A stretch of DNA of 64,000 bases. Origin: Acidimicrobiales bacterium (GTDB lineage: Bacteria; Actinomycetota; Acidimicrobiia; Acidimicrobiales; DATDAH01). The DNA is taken from NCBI GenBank assembly GCA_016794585.1, contig JAEUJM010000029.1, forward strand, positions 1-64,000, written 5' to 3'. Below are positions 17,907 to 25,223 of this stretch, piece by piece (position 1 is the first letter of the stretch; each line of letters starts with the position of its first letter). Made by a program: the position numbers and the translations under genes. Under the pieces are notes generated by a model, which was not told the origin of the DNA, did not search any database, and worked only from the letters and a program-made list of their open reading frames with translations.

Positions 17907-19238
17907 TCATTCGCCGTGCACCAGGTCCCAGGTCAGGGGCTGCGCCGACCACAGGCCGACCTTCTCGCCCGGCAGGGGCGAGCGCTGGGGCCACGGCCGG
18001 TCGAGGTCGACCGGCGCTCCGCGGGAGAACACGTGACGGAGGCGCCGCCGGTCGGCGAGCACCGTCACGTCGGCAGACGGGTCGCCGTCGACCACGAGCA
18101 CGTCCGCGGCGGCGTCGGGGGCGATCACCCCGATGCTGTCGAGGGGCTCACGCAGGGCAAGGGCCCCGTTGCGGGTGGCACACGAGATGGCCTCGAGCGG
18201 GGAGAGGCCGAGCGCCTCGACGAACACCTCCAGCTCGCGTGCGTGCCAGTGCCCGTAGGGCGTGAGGGAGAACCCGCTCTCGGAGCCGCAGAGGAGCGGG
18301 ACCCCGGCGTCGTGGGCGGTCCGCAGCTTCTCGGCGGTGGCGGCGATCTCACCGCGGAAGAGGTCGACCTGGGTGGTCATGGCCCCCACCCGGTGGCCGT
18401 GGTCGGCGAGGTTGGCCAGGAAGGTGAAGGTCGGGGCCACGGCGGTGCCGGCCTCGACCAGCGCGGCCACGGCGGCGTCGTCGAGGAAGCTGGCGTGGAG
18501 GACGAGGTCGACGCCGGCCTCGGCCGCCAGCCGCGTGGACTCGGCGTTGCGGCAGTGCGCCACCGTCGGGGTGTCGAGGGCGTGGGCGGTCTCGGTGACG
18601 GCTCGGAGCTCGTCGAGGGTCCACACCGTGCGCTCGCCGCGGCGGTTCGGCAGCGACCCGGTGACGTGGATCTTCACCCAGTCGGCCCCCCGCTTGATCT
18701 GCTGACGGGTCACCCGCACCATCTCGTCACGGTCGCCCACCACGTGGGCGTAGCCGACCCGGCCCTCGTCGGGGATGAGCTTGCCGGCCGTCCCGCCCGC
18801 TGCGGTCAACAGCGCGTTCATGCCCGAGACCATCCGGGGCCCTTCGACCAGGCCGGCGGCGATGGCGTCGCGCAGGGCCGGCCCGACCTCGAAGATGCAG
18901 TCGGCGTCGAGGAAGCCGGTGACCCCGGCCCGCAGCAGCTTCTGGACGTCGAACGCGGCCACGAGGGCGGCGGTCGAGGGATCGCGGTGGAAGAACAGCT
19001 CGTCGTTGCTGGCGGGCTCGCCGAAGGTGATGTGGCAGTGGGCGTCGATCAGGCCGGGCAGCACGGTGAGCCCGGCCACGTCGAGGACCACGGTCTCGGG
19101 GGTCGCCGCCGCGGCGGCCTCGGGGCCGACGGCCACGATGCGATCAGGCTCGAGCAGCACGTCGGCGGGGTGCGGCGGCGTGCCCGTGCCGTCGATCACG
19201 GCGCCGCCGCGCAGCAGGATCGGCTGGGTCGCGGTCAT
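17907..19238 (-). CDS. Metal-dependent amidohydrolase (imidazolonepropionase-like)
   Basis: A composite-domain amidohydrolase of 443 aa: a beta-sandwich from both termini and a central TIM barrel. The N-terminus has LLRGGAVIDGTG and GLTVLPGLIDAHCH with the metal HxH at H67/H69; K189 (WVKIHVTG), H228 (VAHCRN) and H248 (VLHASF) follow. The usual final Asp of the metal site is Glu320 (CGSESG). The substrate is an unknown amide, lactam or lactone. Close homologues are often called Xaa-Pro dipeptidase-like or imidazolonepropionase-like without proof. ATG at 19238, 16 bp after the cupredoxin-like gene stop. Confidence 0.85.
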   Translation of the reverse strand: MTATQPILLRGGAVIDGTGTPPHPADVLLEPDRIVAVGPEAAAAATPETVVLDVAGLTVLPGLIDAHCHITFGEPASNDELFFHRDPSTAALVAAFDVQKLLRAGVTGFLDADCIFEVGPALRDAIAAGLVEGPRMVSGMNALLTAAGGTAGKLIPDEGRVGYAHVVGDRDEMVRVTRQQIKRGADWVKIHVTGSLPNRRGERTVWTLDELRAVTETAHALDTPTVAHCRNAESTRLAAEAGVDLVLHASFLDDAAVAALVEAGTAVAPTFTFLANLADHGHRVGAMTTQVDLFRGEIAATAEKLRTAHDAGVPLLCGSESGFSLTPYGHWHARELEVFVEALGLSPLEAISCATRNGALALREPLDSIGVIAPDAAADVLVVDGDPSADVTVLADRRRLRHVFSRGAPVDLDRPWPQRSPLPGEKVGLWSAQPLTWDLVHGE

Positions 19239-19254
19239 GGTCGCGTCCTCCGTC

Positions 19255-20358
19255 TCACGCCTCGAAGGCCGTCACGTAGCCGTCGAGCAGGTGGGGGCGG
19301 GGCTCTCCGGGGTCGGGCATGAAGTCGACGGCCAGGTAGGGGCCCGCGTCGAGGTCGAGGTGGAGATAGCCCTCGAAGCCGGCCGAGAGCGCGCCCATGC
19401 CGCCGACGGCGACGAGGTCCACGGCGGGGGTCGCGTTGGTGGCGAGGTCGTCGAGCAGCTGGTCGAGCTGGTCGTCATCGAGCGGTTGGTCGAGACCGAG
19501 CACGGCGAGCTCGTGGAGGCCCTCACCGCCCTCGCCCTCGTCGTTGTTCACCACCTGGTACCAGCCCGGCGGCACGGCGTCGGGGAACCGGTAGCCGCCG
19601 TCGGTCATCTCGATGGTGCCCTGCACCGTCTCGGGGTCACTCGTCTCCGGGTCACTCGTCTCCGGCGTGGCGCCGGGCTCGGGCTCGGCCACGGTGAGGG
19701 TGGTGGTCATGCCCATGAGCGCGTGGGCCACGCCGTGGGTGTCGGGCACGTAGCACATGGCCAGGACCATGCCCGGGGGCAGGTCGACGAGGGCCTCGAT
19801 GGACTGGCCCGGGCCGATGTAGCTGACGCCGCCCAGCATGTCGACGAACTCGATGGCGGCCGAGCCCGAGGAGTCACCGCCCGCGGTGTCGGCCAGTTCC
19901 GACAGGTCCACACCGTCCTTCAGCCGGGCGAACATCACCTGGTGGGCCTCGTCGCCCTCGTTGTGGAACTCGACGTGCGTCCAGCCCGAGGGCAGGGCAC
20001 CGCCCGCGGCGAGGTCGATCGGCGTCCCGTCGGCCGCGGTCGCGTCCAGCTCGAACGTGTACTCGGTGCCGACGATCTCGACCGTCGAGCCCGCTTCGGG
20101 CAACGCCACCGGCGTGGCGTCGACGTCGCCCTGGTCGGCGCTCGACGCGGTGACGGCATCGTCGGCACCCGTCCCGGTGGGGGTGGCATCGCTCCCGCAG
20201 CCGGCGACGAGGGCGGCGAGCAGGACCGCCACCAAGGCGACGGCCACCGCGGGGACCAGGCGGGTCGCCCGGTGACGTGGTGCGTGCCGGACGGCCGTCG
20301 GAGCCGCGTCCGCGACGGGGGCGGCACCGGTCGTGCGGGCTGCGGAGGGTCGGGTCAT
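19255..20358 (-). CDS. Cupredoxin-like lipoprotein, two domains
   Basis: A secreted lipoprotein of 367 aa. After an Arg-rich start and a hydrophobic segment the lipobox is LVAGC (about Cys51). The first domain has FHNEGDEAHQVMFARL and, about 85 residues on, MCYVPDTHGVAHALMGM, which supplies His, Cys, His and Met in the order of blue-copper proteins. A short Pro/Glu/Thr/Ser linker with ETSDP repeats leads to a second similar domain (WYQVVNNDEGEGGEGLHELAV) lacking the Cys. Copper binding is inferred. The start overlaps the esterase stop by 4 bp. A possible electron donor or substrate-binding protein for the surrounding oxygenases. Confidence 0.65.
   Translation of the reverse strand: MTRPSAARTTGAAPVADAAPTAVRHAPRHRATRLVPAVAVALVAVLLAALVAGCGSDATPTGTGADDAVTASSADQGDVDATPVALPEAGSTVEIVGTEYTFELDATAADGTPIDLAAGGALPSGWTHVEFHNEGDEAHQVMFARLKDGVDLSELADTAGGDSSGSAAIEFVDMLGGVSYIGPGQSIEALVDLPPGMVLAMCYVPDTHGVAHALMGMTTTLTVAEPEPGATPETSDPETSDPETVQGTIEMTDGGYRFPDAVPPGWYQVVNNDEGEGGEGLHELAVLGLDQPLDDDQLDQLLDDLATNATPAVDLVAVGGMGALSAGFEGYLHLDLDAGPYLAVDFMPDPGEPRPHLLDGYVTAFEA
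19634..19663. repeat. Two perfect 15-bp tandem repeats inside a CDS
   Basis: GGGTCACTCGTCTCC is repeated head to tail (19634-19648 and 19649-19663) and encodes the ETSDP repeats of the linker between the two domains of the cupredoxin-like lipoprotein. The length is a multiple of three, so the copy number can change without a frameshift. Confidence 0.8.
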
Positions 20359-21467
20359 GGGCGGGGGTGCTCCTCGAAGAAGGTCCAGATGAGGTCGGTC
20401 GCGTCGACGTCGAAGGTGGTGGGGCCGACGATGTCGGCGCTGGCCCGGGAGACGTCGCTCCCGGGCCACGCGTGGCCGCCGCCGTCGACCACGAAGAGCT
20501 CGACCGCAGCGTCGTCCGCGCAGTCGCCGTAGGCGATGACCTCGACCTCGTCGGACACGTCGGTGCGCGTCGGCTCAGGGTCGCAACCGTCGAGCTCGGC
20601 CCACCGGGCGGCGGCCTCGGTGAGGTCGCCGAAGACGAGCCCGTCGAAGGCCCGGCTGCTGTCGCCGTCCCAGGCCAGGTCGTCCAGTGCCGGGCCGCGA
20701 CCACCGGTGAAAGGCACGTACCGGTCGGCGGTCCCGTGGACGGCGAGGACGGGCACGGGGCGGGAGGGAGCGCAGTCCGCGGGCACGAGGAGGCCGGCGA
20801 CCGCGGCCACCGCCGCCACCCGATCGGCCAACTCGCACGCCACCAGCGAAGTGAGGAAGGCCCCGTTGGACATGCCGTCGACGTACACCCGGTCTGGGTC
20901 GATGCAGACGGCGGCGCTCACGTCGTCGATGACGTCGGCCACGAACCCCACGTCGTCGGGGAGGTCGGGGTGCGGGACCGCGTTCCAGTACGCCAGGTCG
21001 CCGTTGCCCTGGGGGGTGGCCAGGACGAACCCCTCGCGCTCGGCGGTGGCGCCGAACCCGCTCATGGCCGCCTGCCCCTCGGCTCCGCTCAGGTAGCCGT
21101 GCAGGTCGACGACGAGCGGGGTCGGCTCGCCGTCGTAGGCAGCGGGGACGAGCCGGTCGTACCAGCGGTCGGCACCACCCGACGAGAGCTCGACCCGCTC
21201 GGTGCCGGCCGCCGGCGGGGCCGTCACCGCGCATCCCGCGGCGGTGGTGGTCGAGGCGGTCGTGGTCGGGCGCTCGGCCCCACCGGTCGAGGTCACCGAC
21301 GTCGTCGGTGGGTCGGTCCCGTCGGCGCGCTCGGCGTCGTCGCCGCTCCCGCACCCCGCCCCGAGGCCCAGGACGAGCAGGCCGGTGAGCGCGGTCGCAC
21401 GGGCGGCGCGCCACACTTCGCCGCCGGGCCGGCGACGACGGGTGGTACGGGGAGCCGCGGGTGGCAC
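20355..21467 (-). CDS. Lipoprotein esterase of the LpqC/PHB-depolymerase type
   Basis: A secreted serine hydrolase of 370 aa. The signal segment LLVLGLGAGC forms a lipobox, followed by a Thr-rich linker. The alpha/beta hydrolase core has VDLHGYLSGAEG (oxyanion region), the nucleophile elbow GMSNGAFL, the acid in VHGTADRYVPF and the His in GGGHAWPGS. Relatives include LpqC, feruloyl esterases and polyester depolymerases. GTG at 21467 is chosen because GAGGA stands 9 bp upstream; GTG at 21416 would give a shorter signal peptide. It lies 5 bp after the carotenoid oxygenase and overlaps the next gene. It may release an ester-linked substrate outside the cell (inference). Confidence 0.85.
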   Translation of the reverse strand: MPPAAPRTTRRRRPGGEVWRAARATALTGLLVLGLGAGCGSGDDAERADGTDPPTTSVTSTGGAERPTTTASTTTAAGCAVTAPPAAGTERVELSSGGADRWYDRLVPAAYDGEPTPLVVDLHGYLSGAEGQAAMSGFGATAEREGFVLATPQGNGDLAYWNAVPHPDLPDDVGFVADVIDDVSAAVCIDPDRVYVDGMSNGAFLTSLVACELADRVAAVAAVAGLLVPADCAPSRPVPVLAVHGTADRYVPFTGGRGPALDDLAWDGDSSRAFDGLVFGDLTEAAARWAELDGCDPEPTRTDVSDEVEVIAYGDCADDAAVELFVVDGGGHAWPGSDVSRASADIVGPTTFDVDATDLIWTFFEEHPRP

Positions 21468-21472
21468 CCGGG

Positions 21473-22933
21473 TCAGTCCTCGGCGGCGAACCAGTTGGCG
21501 TGGAAGCCGAACGGCACCCGTCGGGGCAGGTGCACGGTGGCCACCGGGCCGGCGGCGACGTCCCGGGCGTCGAGCACCACGAGGTCGCTGGTGTCGGCGG
21601 CGGCGTCGTAGACGATGTTGAGCAGCCACCCGTCGTCCTCGGCCGAACCGCCGGGGTCAGGAGCGAACACGCTCTCGCCGACGTGGCCGTGGGGCCCCAT
21701 CGTCCAGTGGGTGCGACTGCCGTCGGTCTCGTCGTACTTCACGATGGTGTCGAAGTCGCCCATGCGGCGGTCGGGCTGCAGGAAGGCCGACAGGTACAGC
21801 CACCGCACCCGCTCGCCGTTGCGGGCGTCGTTGATGCGGTTGAAGTCGCCCCCCAGGTCGTCGATGGGCTCCCAGCCGGCCGAGCCCGCGGCCAGGTCGA
21901 TCCAGAAACGGGCGGGACGGCCCGGCGTGGGGTCGCCCACGGACTGGTCGAGGGGCGGCTCGGAGTCGATGCCGAAGTCGGGGGCGTCGAAGCGTGAGCC
22001 GCACAGCTCGATGCGATCCCCGTCGGCCCAACCGCTCCAGAAGTGCTGGACGTGGCCGGGCTCGATCTCGAACCAGCGGATGTCCTCGGCGCCGCCGCGG
22101 CGGGGGATGACGCCGAGCCGGGTGCCGTTCTCGGGCTGCCACGACACCATCGGGCCCTTCCCGAGGTTCGCCACGTTGAACACGATCGGCGAGTCCAGGA
22201 ACACGGTGTGCTCCTCGGTGATCACGCAGTCGTGCATCATCACCGGCGCCGGCAGGTCGAGCTCGACGGAGTGGACCAGCTCGCCCGTCGCGTCGATCAC
22301 GAAGTAGTGGAGCTTCGGCTCGAACACCGAGTAGCCGAAGCAGACCAGCTCGCCGGTACGGGGATCGAAGCGGGGGTGCGCGGTCATGGCGCCCCGCAAC
22401 CGACCGCCGAAGTCCCACTCCCCCACGGTGTCGAGCTCGGGCGTCACCTCGGTGGGCAGGCCGCCCTCCCAGAGCGCCAGCCAGCGTCCGGCGTGGCGGA
22501 TGACGTGGGTGTTGGCCACGTTCTTGACCGGGCCGGCGTCGCCGGTGAGCGAGCGAGGGGGGAAGTCCGTGACGCTGCCCAGGCCCGGGTAGATCGCCCG
22601 GCCCAGGGCGACTTCGGCCTGGAGCCCACGGGATCGGACCCAACGGTTGCGATAGGACGCGCGCCCGTCACCGAGGGTCACGCCGTGGAGCATCCCGTCG
22701 CCGTCGAGCAGGTGGTAGCGGCCGACGGGCTCGTACAGCGGGTTGGGGCCGTTGCGCACGAAGCTGCCCCGCAGGGCTGCGGGCAGCTCGCCGGTGACGG
22801 CCAGGTCGGCGACATCGAGCTCGTCGGGGACGGGCGCCAGGTTGCCCAGCAGGTCGGGCTGGTTCGCGGCGTTCGGGACCGCGCCGAGCAGGCGCGCCGT
22901 GCCCGAGGCAGGTACCTCGGTCGTGTCGGTCAT
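21473..22933 (-). CDS. Carotenoid cleavage oxygenase family protein 1
   Basis: A non-heme iron(II) dioxygenase that cleaves an alkene bond in carotenoids, apocarotenoids or stilbenes. The seven-bladed propeller's four iron-binding His are visible: H186 (AHPRFDP), H234 (MMHDCVITE), H297 (HVQHFW) and H478 (FGFHANW). 486 aa, cytosolic, with the typical NGPNPLYEP segment at about 61-69. ATG at 22933. It is the first gene of the nine-gene minus-strand operon and its start is 50 bp from a TTAAC palindrome shared with the divergent Rieske gene. The natural substrate is not predictable from sequence; bacterial members include lignostilbene and isoeugenol oxygenases. Confidence 0.92.
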   Translation of the reverse strand: MTDTTEVPASGTARLLGAVPNAANQPDLLGNLAPVPDELDVADLAVTGELPAALRGSFVRNGPNPLYEPVGRYHLLDGDGMLHGVTLGDGRASYRNRWVRSRGLQAEVALGRAIYPGLGSVTDFPPRSLTGDAGPVKNVANTHVIRHAGRWLALWEGGLPTEVTPELDTVGEWDFGGRLRGAMTAHPRFDPRTGELVCFGYSVFEPKLHYFVIDATGELVHSVELDLPAPVMMHDCVITEEHTVFLDSPIVFNVANLGKGPMVSWQPENGTRLGVIPRRGGAEDIRWFEIEPGHVQHFWSGWADGDRIELCGSRFDAPDFGIDSEPPLDQSVGDPTPGRPARFWIDLAAGSAGWEPIDDLGGDFNRINDARNGERVRWLYLSAFLQPDRRMGDFDTIVKYDETDGSRTHWTMGPHGHVGESVFAPDPGGSAEDDGWLLNIVYDAAADTSDLVVLDARDVAAGPVATVHLPRRVPFGFHANWFAAED

Positions 22934-22983
22934 CGGCCCTCCCCTCGCCGCCCTGGTCGGCGCTCGACCTCCGGGCACTGCTA

Positions 22984-23000
22984 GGTTAACGACGTTAACC
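22984..23000. promoter_or_regulatory. GGTTAACGACGTTAACC operator between divergent oxygenase genes
   Basis: A perfect 7-bp inverted repeat with a 3-bp centre, placed 50 bp before the carotenoid oxygenase 1 start and 54 bp before the Rieske gene start. A second version (13 of 17 bases identical) lies 53 bp before carotenoid oxygenase 2. The spacing suggests overlap with both divergent promoters. The nearest candidate regulator is the TetR gene at 26959-27573. Confidence 0.7.
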
Positions 23001-23054
23001 GACGGGGGTCGGCCGTGTCGCCCGCCGCCGTCCCGCCGACGCAAGGGGCAACCC

Positions 23055-24269
23055 GTGGACGCCGTCCTCGAGCAACGCATCCGCGACCGGATCGCCGTGG
23101 AGAAGTCCCGCACCGAGCCGCCGCCCGAGGCCGTGCCGGTGCCGCTCATCCCGACCGGACGCTACGTCGACCCCGCCTTCCACGAGCTCGAACGCGAGCA
23201 CCTGTTCCCGCGCACCTGGCTGTTCGCCGGCCACGAGTCCGAATGGCCAGAGCCGGGCTCGTACCGGCAGTTCACCCGCACCGGCGCCCCCCTCGTCATC
23301 GTGCGGGGCGAGGACGGCGTGCTGCGGGCCTTCTACAACGCCTGCCGGCACCGGGGCGCCCCGGTCACGCGCGACGAGTGCGGCACGGCCCGGCGCCTGA
23401 CCTGCCAGTACCACTCGTGGAGCTACGGCACCGATGGCGTGCTGAAGGGCGTGCCCGACGCTCGCAGCTTCGCCGGCCTCGACGTGGACGACCTGGGCCT
23501 CGTGCCGGTGCGCTGCGAGACCTCCGACGGCTGGGTCTTCGTCAAGGAGGCGCTGGACGGCCCGTCACTCGTCGAGTTCCTCGGGCCCGTCGCCGACCAG
23601 ATGCGCGACATCGACGGGCCCGCCATGCGCCTCGTCGGCACCCAGGTGCACCACCTCGCCTGCAACTGGAAGCTGATGGTGGACGCCTTCCTCGAGGTGT
23701 ACCACGTGCGCACGGTGCACCCCGACAATGCCGCCCTGCTCTACGACGACCAGGCCACCACGGTCACGATGCTCCCCCACGGCCACAGCCGCCTGACGGT
23801 GGACAAGCGCGACGAGCTGCGCGACTTCCCCATGGTGTCCCCCGAGTTCGACAACCCGTCGGTGCCGCTGCTGTGGCGCCAGACGTCGACCTCGTACGGC
23901 ATCTTCCCCAACCTGGTCGTACCCATGGACACCGGGGCCTTCACCTTCCTCTGCATGTGGCCGGTGGACGTGGACCACACCGAGCTCGAGCTGCGCTGGT
24001 ACGCGCCGGCGTGGGAGGGCGACGAGGTGCCCGAGGACCACACCGGCCGCATGGCCCTGTTCGAGACCGTCATGGCGCAGGACACCGCCAACATGGCCCC
24101 GATCCAGGCCTCGGTCTCGTCGCGTGGCGCTCGACCGTTCCAGCTCGGGTGGCACGAGCGCCTCATCCACCACTTCCAACGGGCGGTCGACCTGGCCATC
24201 GGGCCGGATCACCTGCCCGCCGACACCGCGGTCTCCGACGCCCTCGACGGCTTCGTGGAGCCGGCATGA
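23055..24269 (+). CDS. Rieske non-heme iron oxygenase, alpha subunit type
   Basis: Ring-hydroxylating or demethylating oxygenase. The Rieske [2Fe-2S] ligands are in ACRHRG and CQYHSW (CxH-x17-CxxH, about residues 95-120). The catalytic iron site appears in AFLEVYHVRTVH with its two His. 404 aa. GTG at 23055 follows AAGGGG at a good distance; the longer frame upstream runs through the operator. No ferredoxin or reductase partner and no beta subunit lies nearby, suggesting a homomeric enzyme with borrowed reductase. It is divergent from carotenoid oxygenase 1 and overlaps the next lipoprotein gene by 4 bp. Confidence 0.92.
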   Translation: MDAVLEQRIRDRIAVEKSRTEPPPEAVPVPLIPTGRYVDPAFHELEREHLFPRTWLFAGHESEWPEPGSYRQFTRTGAPLVIVRGEDGVLRAFYNACRHRGAPVTRDECGTARRLTCQYHSWSYGTDGVLKGVPDARSFAGLDVDDLGLVPVRCETSDGWVFVKEALDGPSLVEFLGPVADQMRDIDGPAMRLVGTQVHHLACNWKLMVDAFLEVYHVRTVHPDNAALLYDDQATTVTMLPHGHSRLTVDKRDELRDFPMVSPEFDNPSVPLLWRQTSTSYGIFPNLVVPMDTGAFTFLCMWPVDVDHTELELRWYAPAWEGDEVPEDHTGRMALFETVMAQDTANMAPIQASVSSRGARPFQLGWHERLIHHFQRAVDLAIGPDHLPADTAVSDALDGFVEPA

Positions 24270-25099
24270 AGGCGCTCGCCGGGGCTGCCCTCGCGATGGC
24301 GCTCGTGGTCGGCGCCGCCGCCTGCGCGAGTGACGGGTCCGACACGGGGACGGACGAGGCCGGCGCCGAGGGACGCGGAGACAGCGCCACCACGCTGTCG
24401 TCGATCCCCGGCGCCGACCTCGCCGGCCGCTGGGCCCACTACGACATCGTCGCCTACGAGGACGACACCCTGAAGACCATGATCGTGAGCTACGGCTTCA
24501 CCGACTTCGCGGTGAAGGACGGCGAGCTGATCGAGTCCGAGGAGTTCTGCACCGCCGAGCAGGTCACCGACCAGGCCATCGAGACCTCGGTCTCCGACGC
24601 CGCCACCCAGGCCATCCGGCCGGAGCCGACCCCCGTCGAGGTGTCCGGCGAGCCGGGCGCGTGGGAGGTGCACCGCCCCGCCACACCGACGCCCGTGGGG
24701 ATCCGCCTCGACGACCCGGTCGACGAGTCGCTGCCCGACGACCCCGACGATCCCCGCATCGTCGACGACGACGGGGACGGGAAGCCCGGCATCACCGTGG
24801 AGATCCGCATCGGCGACTCGGTGGAAGAGCTCTACATCGCCCGGCGGGAGATCTTCGCCTACGACCTGGTCCAGGACGGCCCCGACTCGATGACCGGCAC
24901 GGTGACGGACGGCTCCGAGCAGCTCGTCATCGGGGCCACCGACCCGATCTTCGAGGGCTCGGGCGGCGCCTGGGTGCAGGTGCCCGACCTCTCGTTCAGC
25001 CCGATCCTGCTGGAGCGGGTGGACGAGGACTGGGACTGCGACCGCCTCGTCGCCGAGCGCGACGACCTCTTCCCCCCCAATCCCCCCATCGAGTGGTGA
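24266..25099 (+). CDS. Lipoprotein of unknown function with a calcium-type loop
   Basis: A 277-aa secreted lipoprotein: MKALAG start, hydrophobic segment and lipobox GAAAC at about Cys20. The mature protein is strongly acidic and contains VDDDGDGKPG (about residue 170), which resembles the Asp-rich Ca2+ loop of dockerins or thrombospondin type 3 repeats, followed by beta-strand-like sequence. No enzyme motif is seen. The ATG overlaps the Rieske stop (ATGA), so it is co-translated with the oxygenase; it may bind or present the substrate at the cell surface (inference). Confidence 0.7.
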   Translation: MKALAGAALAMALVVGAAACASDGSDTGTDEAGAEGRGDSATTLSSIPGADLAGRWAHYDIVAYEDDTLKTMIVSYGFTDFAVKDGELIESEEFCTAEQVTDQAIETSVSDAATQAIRPEPTPVEVSGEPGAWEVHRPATPTPVGIRLDDPVDESLPDDPDDPRIVDDDGDGKPGITVEIRIGDSVEELYIARREIFAYDLVQDGPDSMTGTVTDGSEQLVIGATDPIFEGSGGAWVQVPDLSFSPILLERVDEDWDCDRLVAERDDLFPPNPPIEW

Positions 25100-25153
25100 C
25101 GGCCGGCGCCGCTTCCTCCGGAGCGGCGTCGACACCCCCCTCCCTCCACCCGA

Positions 25154-25170
25154 ACTTAACGCTGTTAACC
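25154..25170. promoter_or_regulatory. Second TTAACGnnGTTAACC operator
   Basis: ACTTAACGCTGTTAACC lies in the 124-bp gap before carotenoid oxygenase 2 and ends 53 bp before its ATG. It matches the 22984-23000 site at 13 of 17 positions, including all of TTAACG and GTTAACC. The same distance to the start codon at all three genes argues for a shared regulator. Confidence 0.65.
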
Positions 25171-25223
25171 TACCTGGAGACACCAGCCCGGCGCCGGCCG
25201 GGCGAGCGATCGAGGAGCCGGCC

